Assembly: GCF_021044565.1 (NCBI RefSeq)
Contig: NZ_CP087997.1
Location: forward strand, 3,038,001-3,102,000
Length of the DNA: 64,000 nucleotides
Origin: Subtercola endophyticus
GTDB taxonomy: Bacteria; Actinomycetota; Actinomycetes; Actinomycetales; Microbacteriaceae
Reading direction: 5' to 3'
Part shown: positions 31,233 to 39,053 of the stretch, one piece after another
How the letters are laid out: each line of letters begins with the position of its first letter
Numbering within the stretch: position 1 is the stretch's first letter
Program-made: the position numbers and the translations under genes
The notes under the pieces: generated by a model
Told to the model about the DNA's origin: nothing
What the model saw: only the letters and a program-made list of their open reading frames with translations
Databases searched by the model: none

Positions 31233-32711
31233 ATGTCTATTGAAACTCCCACCCTCGATCTGTTCGAGCCGCAACACGTCTCGCGAGAAGAGCTGCAGCG
31301 CATCCTCTCGCTTCAGCGCCGCTCGTTCCTCGCCGAGGGCGCCGTGAGTGCCGAGGTGCGCAAAGACCGGGTGAGCCGAATGGCCCTGGCCATCCTCGAG
31401 AACATCGACGAGATCGCCGCGGCCCTCAGCCAGGACTACGGCTTTCGGCCGCCTGAGCTCACGAAGGCGTTCGAGGCCACTTCGTGGGTGCCCGACGTGC
31501 AGGCGACTCTCGCCTCACTCGACGAGTGGATGAAGCCCATCGACATTCCGGGCGGATTCGTGCAGCAGAAGCCGAAGGGCGTAGTTGGCGTCATCGGTGC
31601 CTGGAATTTTCCGATCATCCTCGCCTTCGAACCGGCCATGGCCGCTCTGGCTGCAGGAAACCGGGTCATGCTGAATTTCTCGGAGTTCCACGTGCGCACC
31701 GGCCGCCTTCTCTCCGACATCTTCAGCGAACGCTTCGACGAATCGGAATTCGCCCTCATCACGGGCGACTTGGCCACCGCGAGGGCATTCGCCGAACTGC
31801 AGCTGGATCACCTGTTCTTCACCGGCTCTCCCACCGTCGGCAGCCTGGTGGCGCAGGCCGCCGCGAAGAATCTCGTTCCGGTGACGCTCGAGCTCGGCGG
31901 CAAGAATCCCATCATCGTCGCTCCGAATGCAGACCTGGAACTCGCCGCGCACCGCATCGCCGGCACGAGAGCCCTCAACAGCGGGCAGATCTGCCTCTGC
32001 CCCGACTTCGTGTTCGTTCCGGCCGACCGCAAAGACGAGCTGATCGCCGCGCTCCGCACCGAATTCGAGGCCCTGTTCCCCGACTTTCTCGAAAACCCCG
32101 GCGTCGTCGCCATCGTGAACGAGCGCAATTTCGACCGCGTGGTGGGGTTGGTCGACGACGCCGTCGCGAAGGGGGCGACGAAGATCGTCATCGCTCCCGA
32201 GAACGAACTCGACTCCCTGCCCGATCGCGCGACCCGGCGCATCGCCCCGACCCTGTTACTCGACGTGCCCGAAACGGCGACCATCGCCGACGAAGAGATC
32301 TTCGGCCCGATTCTGCCGATCTACGTGTATACCGATCTCGAAGAGGTCATCTCGTACTTGCAGGCTCGGCCGACACCGCTCGGCTCGTACTGGTACGGCA
32401 AAGACGATGCTGACTTCCGCACCTTCCTCGACAGAACGAACAGCGGCGGAGTCACTCTCAACGACGGCATCGTGCACGCCTTTCTACCCGAAGCGCCCTT
32501 CGGCGGATCCGGTAATTCCGGCTCCGGCTCGTACCACGGAAAGAACGGCTTCGACACCTTCACCCACAAGCGCACCGTGGCCAATGTGACCCAAGAGCGC
32601 GGTATTGCAGACGGGTTGATCGGCCGCGCGCTGCTCGACGACCAGTTCCAGGCCGTCATCGGCCAAGTCGTCTCCGACTCCGCCGACGCCTTCCGGGTGT
32701 ACCTGAAGTAG
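31233..32711 (+). CDS. aldehyde dehydrogenase, coniferyl-aldehyde dehydrogenase-like
   Basis: A 492-residue ALDH of the short, membrane- or aryl-aldehyde type. Motifs are VVGVIGAWNFPIILAFEPAM (Asn), HLFFTGSPTVG, VTLELGGKNPIIV (Glu) and NSGQICLCPDFVFV (catalytic Cys), and EEIFGPILPIYVY. It oxidises an aldehyde to an acid with NAD(P). It is divergent from the zinc alcohol dehydrogenase across a palindromic operator, forming an alcohol-to-acid pair. The precise aldehyde is unknown; aromatic or terpenoid aldehydes fit the family. TTGGAGAG lies about eight bases upstream of ATG 31233. Confidence 0.9.
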   Translation: MSIETPTLDLFEPQHVSREELQRILSLQRRSFLAEGAVSAEVRKDRVSRMALAILENIDEIAAALSQDYGFRPPELTKAFEATSWVPDVQATLASLDEWMKPIDIPGGFVQQKPKGVVGVIGAWNFPIILAFEPAMAALAAGNRVMLNFSEFHVRTGRLLSDIFSERFDESEFALITGDLATARAFAELQLDHLFFTGSPTVGSLVAQAAAKNLVPVTLELGGKNPIIVAPNADLELAAHRIAGTRALNSGQICLCPDFVFVPADRKDELIAALRTEFEALFPDFLENPGVVAIVNERNFDRVVGLVDDAVAKGATKIVIAPENELDSLPDRATRRIAPTLLLDVPETATIADEEIFGPILPIYVYTDLEEVISYLQARPTPLGSYWYGKDDADFRTFLDRTNSGGVTLNDGIVHAFLPEAPFGGSGNSGSGSYHGKNGFDTFTHKRTVANVTQERGIADGLIGRALLDDQFQAVIGQVVSDSADAFRVYLK

Positions 32712-32722
32712 GCGCAGCGCGT

Positions 32723-33439
32723 TCACGGTGCCGAGCGGGAGCCGAATCCCGGCCCCTGAGCGGCACCGTGAGCGTCAGTGAGTTTCGAGAAGTAGACGCC
32801 CTTCTTCTCGGCACTCGGCTCGATGAACAGCGCCTCGGCCTCGACGCAGACGACCTCGGGAGCAGAAGCCACCACAATGGTGCCCTTCACGACCGTCTTG
32901 CGCCCCGACGTCGACACGATGTGCGAGCGAAACACGAGTTCGACCTCGAGCGGCAGCGCAGAAAGATAGGTGACGTTGAGGTAGGCGGTCATTCCCCACC
33001 GGTCGGCCTGTGTCGCCGCCTGAGCCAGAACAGAGTCGAGTATCAACGCGGAGACTCCCCCGTGCAGATGCGCGGGCGGCCCCTCGAAACGGCGGTCGAG
33101 AATCGCGCGCGCCACGACGCCGCTGCTGGTGTGTTCGAAGACGATGGGCGGGGAGGCCGGGCTGCCGAGCCCCGTAACGGGGTTGAAATAGCGGATGCCC
33201 CGGGCCATGTCGTCGACCGAGGGAACCTCCCAGATCGACCGCCTCTTCGCCCCGACGATCGCAGTGATCTCGCGGGCCAGCGCGGCGGCGCGGTCGAGTT
33301 GCCCAGAATCGACGTCGGTTGCGGCGAGCGCTGCCCCGACCTCGCGCAGAGCACTGCCGAGCGCCGCCAGCGATGCCCGGTTCTGCTCGAAGGCCGACGA
33401 TGGACTGCTGCTCACGTTCTCTGGTGGATCTTCTGCCAC
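32723..33439 (-). CDS. PaaI-family hotdog acyl-CoA thioesterase (paralogue of 1449 gene)
   Basis: A hotdog thioesterase of about 238 residues with the same architecture as the product of 1449-2156. A helical N-terminal region is followed by RRFEGPPAHLHGGVSALILD and DRWGMTAYLNVTYLSALPL. GTG 33439 has AAGGGG six bases upstream; an ATG two codons earlier (33445) is the alternative. It is divergent from an enoyl-CoA hydratase across operator H, mirroring the left edge of the island. It is likely to release CoA from stalled pathway intermediates. Confidence 0.85.
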   Translation of the reverse strand: MAEDPPENVSSSPSSAFEQNRASLAALGSALREVGAALAATDVDSGQLDRAAALAREITAIVGAKRRSIWEVPSVDDMARGIRYFNPVTGLGSPASPPIVFEHTSSGVVARAILDRRFEGPPAHLHGGVSALILDSVLAQAATQADRWGMTAYLNVTYLSALPLEVELVFRSHIVSTSGRKTVVKGTIVVASAPEVVCVEAEALFIEPSAEKKGVYFSKLTDAHGAAQGPGFGSRSAP

Positions 33440-33453
33440 GATCATCCCCTTCT

Positions 33454-33482
33454 TTGGACTTCACACTACAATGGTCAGACCA
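33454..33482 (-). promoter_or_regulatory. candidate FadR/GntR-type operator, site H
   Basis: On the minus strand: TGGTCTGACC, ten bases, GAAGTCCAA. The first half extends to the perfect palindrome TTTGGTCTGACCA core. It lies between the divergent thioesterase and enoyl-CoA hydratase genes and is the right-most site of the island. Confidence 0.65.
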
Positions 33483-33515
33483 AATGATGAGCACCTGATC
33501 GACGATGGAGAGATC

Positions 33516-34301
33516 ATGACCGACACCCTTGTTCGCACCGATCGGCCGGATCCGGGCATCGCCGTCGTCGTTCTCGACAGCCCCGCGACGCGCAATGCGC
33601 TGAGCGACGCACTCGTCGACCAGCTGCTTGCGGCCCTCGAGGCGGCCCGCGACGACAACGAGGTGCGGGTGGTCGTCATCCGTTCGTCGCACGACCGCGT
33701 TTTCTCGGCCGGCGGAGACCTCAAGGCCTTCGCCGACGATCGACCCGTCACCGAGAAATACGAAGGGCTCGGCCGCTTTCCCCGTCTCTTCACCCTTCTC
33801 GGCTCGCTCGGCAAACCGGTGATCTGTGCGGCGAACGGCGACGTTCTCGCCGGCGCCTTCGGCCTGGCGCTGGCCTGCGACCTCGTCATCGCGAAGGAGT
33901 CAGCGAAATTCGGCTGCCCCGAGATCAATGTCGGAGTTTTTCCCTTCATGATCTCGGCGCTGATCTACCGCAACATCGACCGCATGAAGGCGAACGAATT
34001 GATGATGATCGGAGACCTCGTCACCGCGGCCGAGGGTCGCGAGATCGGCTTCGTCAACCGGGTCGTGCCCGATGCCGACTTCGACGACGAAGTGCTCGCC
34101 TGGGCCCGACGCATCGCGGCCAAGTCTCCTCTTCTCATGCGACTGGGTAAAGAGGCCATCGATGTCACCCGCGATCTGCCTCTCGCAGAGGCTCTGAAGA
34201 TTCTGCAGTCTCAACTGGCCGACGCCTTCGGAACGGCCGACATGAGAGAAGGGGTCGCCGCGTTCCGCGAAAAACGCAGCCCCGTCTGGGTGATGCGCTG
34301 A
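33516..34301 (+). CDS. enoyl-CoA hydratase/isomerase family protein
   Basis: A 261-residue crotonase: FSAGGDLKAFAD, ICAANGDVLAGAFGLALACD, FGCPEINVGVFPFM and a C-terminal GVAAFREKRSPVW. The Glu in CPEINVG is retained, while the first catalytic Glu position in the VLAGAFGLA loop is not evident. It may therefore be an isomerase or another crotonase activity rather than a plain hydratase. GGAGAG lies three bases before ATG 33516. It is under operator H and is the last gene of the catabolic island. Confidence 0.85.
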   Translation: MTDTLVRTDRPDPGIAVVVLDSPATRNALSDALVDQLLAALEAARDDNEVRVVVIRSSHDRVFSAGGDLKAFADDRPVTEKYEGLGRFPRLFTLLGSLGKPVICAANGDVLAGAFGLALACDLVIAKESAKFGCPEINVGVFPFMISALIYRNIDRMKANELMMIGDLVTAAEGREIGFVNRVVPDADFDDEVLAWARRIAAKSPLLMRLGKEAIDVTRDLPLAEALKILQSQLADAFGTADMREGVAAFREKRSPVWVMR

Positions 34302-34380
34302 GGCCGATGCGCCGAGGTCGATGGGCCGAGGTCGCGTGCGCACGACCGGCGAAGGTCCAGACTCGTGAGAGCCTGGAGTC

Positions 34381-35640
34381 ATGCCCGCAGAACCCGTCGA
34401 CGAATGGGCCGGGCACAAAAAGGGCAGTTCCGCCTACCGCCGGCTGCTCGCGGCGCTCTTCTTCGCCGGCATCGCGACCTTCGCGCAGCTGTACTCGCCT
34501 CAGTCGGCCCTGCCGCAGATCTCCGCTGACCTTCACATCGGTGCGGCATCCGCTTCGCTGGTGATCTCGGCGGCGACCATCGGGCTGGCGATCGGCGTGA
34601 TTCCGTGGTCGGTGGCCGCCGATCGGTTCGGGCGGCTGAAGTCGATGTCGTTCGCCGTCATCGCCGCATCCGCTTTCGGCCTGCTCGTGCCGTTCGCGCC
34701 CACGGTCGAGTTGTTGCTGGCCGGCCGGTTTCTCGAGGGAATGATGGTGGGCGGGGTGCCCGCGATCGCAATCGCCTACCTGAGCGAAGAGATTCATCCC
34801 GGGCACGCTGCTCGTGCTGCCGGCACGTATGTGGCCGGCACGACCATCGGGGGGCTGCTCGGCCGACTTGTCGCCGGGCCGCTCGCCGAACTGTTCAGCT
34901 GGCGCCTCGGGGTGTTCACCGTTGCCGTGCTCTGCACGGTCTCAGCCATCGTGTTCATCAGACTCGCCCCCGCCGCTCGTGGTTTCGTGCCGCCGGCGTT
35001 GCGGCATGCCCCGACCTCGCTATCGCTCTGGCAACGACTCGGGGCGAACCTCCGCTCGCCCCGGCAGCTCGTGCTGTACGCGCAGGCCTTTCTGCTCATG
35101 GGTGGATTCGTGGCCCTGTACAACTATCTCGGCTTTCGCCTCGCCGCCGCACCCTTCTGGCTGCCACCCGCCGTGGTGAGCCTGGTCTTCGTGGCCTATC
35201 TGGCCGGCACCTGGTCGGCTCCGCAGGCGGGCGCTCTGGCCGCTCGCCTCGGCCGCTGGCCCGTGCTGCTGATGTCGATCGGGGTCATGGTGGTGGGCGT
35301 GGCGCTCACTCTCACGCCGGTGCTTGCCGTGGTGTTGGCCGGGCTGGTTCTCGCGACAGCCGGGTTCTTCGCCGCCCACGCAACCGCCTCCGGATGGACG
35401 GCAGCAGCCGCACCCGTCGGCCGGGCTCAGGCATCCTCTCTCTACAACCTCGCCTACTACGCCGGCTCGAGTCTCTTCGGCTGGCTCGGCGGCGTCTTCT
35501 TCGACGCGGCCGGATGGGGCGCCACGGCCGCCATGATCGGCGGCCTCGCTCTCGCCGCCGGATTGCTCGCGCTGTTCGCGCTGCGCGGCCGTGCGTCCGG
35601 CGCCCTTACGGCCTCCGTGCGTTCGAACGAGCGGGGGTAG
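34381..35640 (+). CDS. MFS transporter, YnfM-like
   Basis: A 419-residue membrane protein with about twelve hydrophobic segments. The N-terminal half has ATFAQLYSPQSALPQISADL and the MFS loop motif AADRFGRLKSM between helices 2 and 3. The family (YnfM/CmlA-like) moves small solutes or drugs by proton antiport. It lies 80 bases after the last island gene without the island operator, so a role in substrate uptake or product efflux is possible but unsupported. Confidence 0.85.
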   Translation: MPAEPVDEWAGHKKGSSAYRRLLAALFFAGIATFAQLYSPQSALPQISADLHIGAASASLVISAATIGLAIGVIPWSVAADRFGRLKSMSFAVIAASAFGLLVPFAPTVELLLAGRFLEGMMVGGVPAIAIAYLSEEIHPGHAARAAGTYVAGTTIGGLLGRLVAGPLAELFSWRLGVFTVAVLCTVSAIVFIRLAPAARGFVPPALRHAPTSLSLWQRLGANLRSPRQLVLYAQAFLLMGGFVALYNYLGFRLAAAPFWLPPAVVSLVFVAYLAGTWSAPQAGALAARLGRWPVLLMSIGVMVVGVALTLTPVLAVVLAGLVLATAGFFAAHATASGWTAAAAPVGRAQASSLYNLAYYAGSSLFGWLGGVFFDAAGWGATAAMIGGLALAAGLLALFALRGRASGALTASVRSNERG

Positions 35641-35673
35641 CGCCTCGTCCGTCGGCGTCGAGCACACCTGCGC

Positions 35674-36114
35674 TCAGGGCGACGTTCGCACGAAGATGCA
35701 GAACGGATGCCCGGCCGGGTCTGCATACACATAAAGCGGTTCTTCGGCATCCGTCGACCGGTCTTGCAGCACGCGTGCGCCGAGGCCCACGGCTCTCACG
35801 TGCTGTTCGGCCAGCTCGGCAGGCGTATCGACCGCGAAGTCGAGGTGCATCATCTGCGGCCTCGGGCCCTCAGGCCAGGTCGGTTCTGGCAGGTACGCGA
35901 CCTGCTGAAAGGCGTAGCGCCAGCTGCTCGCCGGGTCGAGCAGCGTGACCCAGTCGCCGCCGTTCACGTCGGGTGATGAGTCGGTCGGCGGCTCGTCTCC
36001 CGCTCGGTAGCGCAGCCCCAGCAGCTCGCGGTAGAACTCCGCCAGCCCCCGGGCGTCTTCGGTGTCGATGACGACCTGGCGAATGTCGGGCGTCAGCCTC
36101 TTCGATGTGACCAT
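35674..36114 (-). CDS. VOC/glyoxalase-fold protein
   Basis: A 146-residue protein with two beta-alpha-beta-beta-beta repeats typical of vicinal-oxygen-chelate proteins: IRQVVIDTEDARGLAEFYRE, MMHLDFAVDTPAELAEQHVR and VYADPAGHPFCIFV. A His in MMHLDF is a likely metal ligand. ATG 36114 is chosen with GGAG just upstream. The function is not determined; such single-domain proteins are often glyoxalase- or bleomycin-resistance-like. Confidence 0.8.
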   Translation of the reverse strand: MVTSKRLTPDIRQVVIDTEDARGLAEFYRELLGLRYRAGDEPPTDSSPDVNGGDWVTLLDPASSWRYAFQQVAYLPEPTWPEGPRPQMMHLDFAVDTPAELAEQHVRAVGLGARVLQDRSTDAEEPLYVYADPAGHPFCIFVRTSP

Positions 36115-36184
36115 GCTCCATTCTGCTGCGGCCAACAGCGGCTGCGGCGCCACGGCCAATCCGGCGGTCCGCCGCCGGTGGAGC

Positions 36185-36250
36185 CTATCGGTCGATTTGG
36201 AGGCGTTCTATCGGTCGATTTGGAGGCAAACTATCGGTCGATTTGGAGGC
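36185..36250. repeat. 23-bp tandem repeat, three copies
   Basis: Three identical 20-bp units, CTATCGGTCGATTTGGAGGC, separated by 3-bp spacers (GTT, AAA), run from 36185 to 36250. Perfect identity suggests a recent expansion. They sit directly beside the ALDH remnant at 36263. Confidence 0.9.
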
Positions 36251-36262
36251 GCACGTGACGAT

Positions 36263-36391
36263 CTACGAAGCCACCCGCTGAGCCGCTACGGGATCCGCCG
36301 TGCAGACCGAGGCGCACAGGCCGCCCCAGGTGTCGTTCGCCGCGGCGACCGCCTCGTCTTCGGTGTCGAACGGGAATAGTGTTGTGATCGA
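36263..36391 (-). pseudogene. aldehyde dehydrogenase remnant
   Basis: Translated on the minus strand, this stretch gives FPFDTEDEAVAAANDTWGG followed by LCASVCTADPVAAQRVAS and a stop. This is the characteristic EdEAvalANdTpyGLaasVfT segment near the C-terminus of aldehyde dehydrogenases. Neither the rest of the gene nor a start is nearby, so it is a fragment of about 40 codons. It lies between a perfect tandem repeat and the DUF1254 gene, indicating a rearrangement scar. Confidence 0.65.
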
Positions 36392-36439
36392 GGGGGCGGT
36401 GTTGCTGTCTCGATTGATCTGACCGCGGCCGGAGGTCTC

Positions 36440-37762
36440 ATGAGTACTCTTTCGTCTGACATCAAGACGCTCAGCCACGAGGCGTACACGTTTCTGTACT
36501 CCTTGGTGACGATGGAAGTCACGCGCTTGCAGAGCACGAACGTCGCCGAGCGCACGGGGGCGGCGAAGGGGCCAGCGAACACGTTCGTGCACATTCGGGA
36601 GTTCCCGAGCGCGGATTTCCGGTCAGTCGTGCGCCCGAACTTCGACACGCTCTACTCGAGCGGGTGGCTCGATCTGACCAACGGCCCGCAGATCGTGCAC
36701 GCACCCGGCACGAATGACCGGTACTACATGCTGCCCATGCTCGACATGTGGACCGACGTTTTCGCCAATCCCGGCAAACGTACCACCGGTACAGCTGCCG
36801 CCGATTTTCTCGTCGCGGGCCCGGGCTGGGCCGGCGAGGTGCCCGATGGCATGACGCTGATCCAGGCTCCGACACCGCACGTCTGGATCATCGGGCGCAC
36901 ACAGACCAACGGTCCCGGTGACTACACTGCGGTGCACGCGGTGCAAGACGGGCTCACCATTCGGGCTCTGGATCCTGCGAGCGTCGTCGAGCCGACCGTC
37001 GATCCGAGCGTGGATATGACAACGGAGCCGCTGAAACTCGTCAACAGTCTCAGCGCCGTCGAGTTCTTCGGCTGGGCCGCGAAAATTCTTGCCGTGAACC
37101 CCCCACACGCGACGGACTTCTCCGTGATGGCACGCATCGCCCGCCTCGGAATCGTACCTGGCCAACCATTCGACGCCAGCGGTTTCAGCGCCGACCAGCT
37201 CGCCGAATTCGAGGCTGGCGCAAAGGCGGCACAGCAGGAGTTCATGCTCACTCTGCCGAAACTCGGAACCCACGCGAACGGCTGGACGTCGTACCTGGAC
37301 ACGATGGGCGTGTATGGCAACTTCTACCTCAAGCGCTCCATCGTCACCCTTGTAGGGCTGGGCGCCAACCCGGTCGAAGACGCCATCTATCCTCTGCTGA
37401 TCTCCGATTCCGACGGCAACAAACTTCTCGGCGAAAACAGTTACGTCATCCACTTCGACGTCAAAGACCTGCCGCCTGTTTTCGCATTCTGGTCGATCAC
37501 TATGTACGACGAAGAGGGCTACCAGGTCGCGAACGAACTCGACCGGTTCGCGATCGGTGATCGAGACGCGCTCACCTACAACCCCGACGGGTCGCTCGAC
37601 ATCTACCTGCAGCACACCAACCCGGGTTCGAACCTCGAATCGAACTGGCTGCCAACATCAGAATCCGGCGCGCTCGGAATCACCATGCGACTGTACGGCC
37701 CGAAAGCAGAAGCCATCAGTGGCATCTGGACTCCACCCGTCGTCATGAAGACTTCGGCGTGA
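36440..37762 (+). CDS. DUF1254/DUF1214 domain protein
   Basis: A 440-residue protein with the DUF1254 region (SVVRPNFDTLYSSGWLDLTN, RYYMLPMLDMWTDVF) followed by the DUF1214 region (YVIHFDVKDLPPVFAFWSIT, MYDEEGYQVAN, DIYLQHTNPG). No signal peptide is visible, so it appears cytoplasmic. Members are widespread and uncharacterised. It is transcribed alone; no linked partner explains its role. Confidence 0.85.
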   Translation: MSTLSSDIKTLSHEAYTFLYSLVTMEVTRLQSTNVAERTGAAKGPANTFVHIREFPSADFRSVVRPNFDTLYSSGWLDLTNGPQIVHAPGTNDRYYMLPMLDMWTDVFANPGKRTTGTAAADFLVAGPGWAGEVPDGMTLIQAPTPHVWIIGRTQTNGPGDYTAVHAVQDGLTIRALDPASVVEPTVDPSVDMTTEPLKLVNSLSAVEFFGWAAKILAVNPPHATDFSVMARIARLGIVPGQPFDASGFSADQLAEFEAGAKAAQQEFMLTLPKLGTHANGWTSYLDTMGVYGNFYLKRSIVTLVGLGANPVEDAIYPLLISDSDGNKLLGENSYVIHFDVKDLPPVFAFWSITMYDEEGYQVANELDRFAIGDRDALTYNPDGSLDIYLQHTNPGSNLESNWLPTSESGALGITMRLYGPKAEAISGIWTPPVVMKTSA

Positions 37763-37903
37763 TCCTGCGCTACGACGCGTCGAGGCGGGAGGCTGCAGCA
37801 CCGCGATGGCGCTGCGGGGCCACTCGCTCAGACCGTGCCTGTGCGTTTCGCAAGAAGTAGGCGAGCGGATGCCCTGTCAGGCCTGTTTGCTAACGTCGAC
37901 GCT

Positions 37904-39013
37904 ATGCCACAGACCACCACACCGCCCTTCCGCGCCGACGCGGTGGGCAGCTACCTTCGCACAGACGCCGTGCACGAAGCCCGCGCCCGGCACGCCGCCG
38001 GCGAGATCGACGACGCGGCGCTCGCGGCCATCGAAGACCGCGACATCGTGGCCCTCATCGGCGAACAAGAGAAGCTCGGGCTCGAGGCGGTCACCGACGG
38101 TGAGTTCAGGCGCGCATACTGGCACTTCGACTTCTTCGCCGGCCTCGACGGCATCGAGCTCGGCGAAGGTTCGACGGGCATGGACTTCAAGGGTCAGGCC
38201 ATCAAGCCCGTCGCGGTCGAGATCGTCGGCAAGCTCGGGTTTCCGGCCGAACATCCCATGCTCGCGCACTTCCATTTTCTGCAGGCTCACACCGAGCGCC
38301 TCGCCAAGATGACGATTCCCTCGCCGACCGTGCTGCACTTCCGGTTGGCGCACGACTCGTTGCTGACTCCGCTCTACCTCGACCGCGACTCGCTGTTCGA
38401 AGATCTCGCTGCCGCGTATCGGGGCGCCGTCGCCGCGTTCTACGCCGCAGGCTGTCGCTACCTGCAGTTCGATGACACCGCCTGGGCGTACCTGTGTTCA
38501 GAAGACGAGCTGGCGAAGGCGCGCGCACGCGGCCTCGACGTCGACAATATTCAGGCCGCCTACGTGAAGCTGATCAACGACTCGATTCGCGACAAGCCGG
38601 CCGACATGGTCATCACCACTCACGTCTGCCGCGGCAATTTCCGATCATCCTGGATCGCCTCGGGCGGCTACGAACCCGTCGCCGAGAACTTGCTGGCCAA
38701 CTGCCACTACGACGGCTATTTTCTCGAGTACGACTCCGAGCGGGCCGGCGGCTTCGAGCCGCTGCGTTTTCTGCCGCACGGCGACAAGAGGGTTGTGCTC
38801 GGCCTGATCACGTCGAAGTCGGGTGAACTCGAAAACACCGACGCGGTCATCCGGCGCATCACGGAGGCGGCACAGTTCGCACCTCTCGAGCAGCTCGCGC
38901 TCAGTCCGCAGTGCGGATTCGCGTCGACCGAAGAGGGCAACGTGCTCACCGAGCAGCAGCAGTGGGCGAAGATGGGCGAGGTCATCGACATCGCCCACCG
39001 CGTGTGGAACTGA
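37904..39013 (+). CDS. cobalamin-independent methionine synthase family protein (YxjG/MetE C-terminal-like)
   Basis: A 369-residue protein corresponding to the catalytic C-terminal half of MetE: RADAVGSYLRTDAVHEARAR at the start, the zinc-site segments TTHVCRGNF and LSPQCGFASTEEGN, and FFAGLDGIELG. Stand-alone members (YxjG/YxjH) transfer methyl groups to homocysteine or act in methylthio salvage. Zn ligands (His, Cys, Glu, Cys) appear intact. No methionine operon is adjacent. ATG 37904 has no strong Shine-Dalgarno. Confidence 0.85.
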   Translation: MPQTTTPPFRADAVGSYLRTDAVHEARARHAAGEIDDAALAAIEDRDIVALIGEQEKLGLEAVTDGEFRRAYWHFDFFAGLDGIELGEGSTGMDFKGQAIKPVAVEIVGKLGFPAEHPMLAHFHFLQAHTERLAKMTIPSPTVLHFRLAHDSLLTPLYLDRDSLFEDLAAAYRGAVAAFYAAGCRYLQFDDTAWAYLCSEDELAKARARGLDVDNIQAAYVKLINDSIRDKPADMVITTHVCRGNFRSSWIASGGYEPVAENLLANCHYDGYFLEYDSERAGGFEPLRFLPHGDKRVVLGLITSKSGELENTDAVIRRITEAAQFAPLEQLALSPQCGFASTEEGNVLTEQQQWAKMGEVIDIAHRVWN

Positions 39014-39053
39014 TCGGGCCGTGATCTGAACGCAGCCAGGGCGTAGCGTCTGG

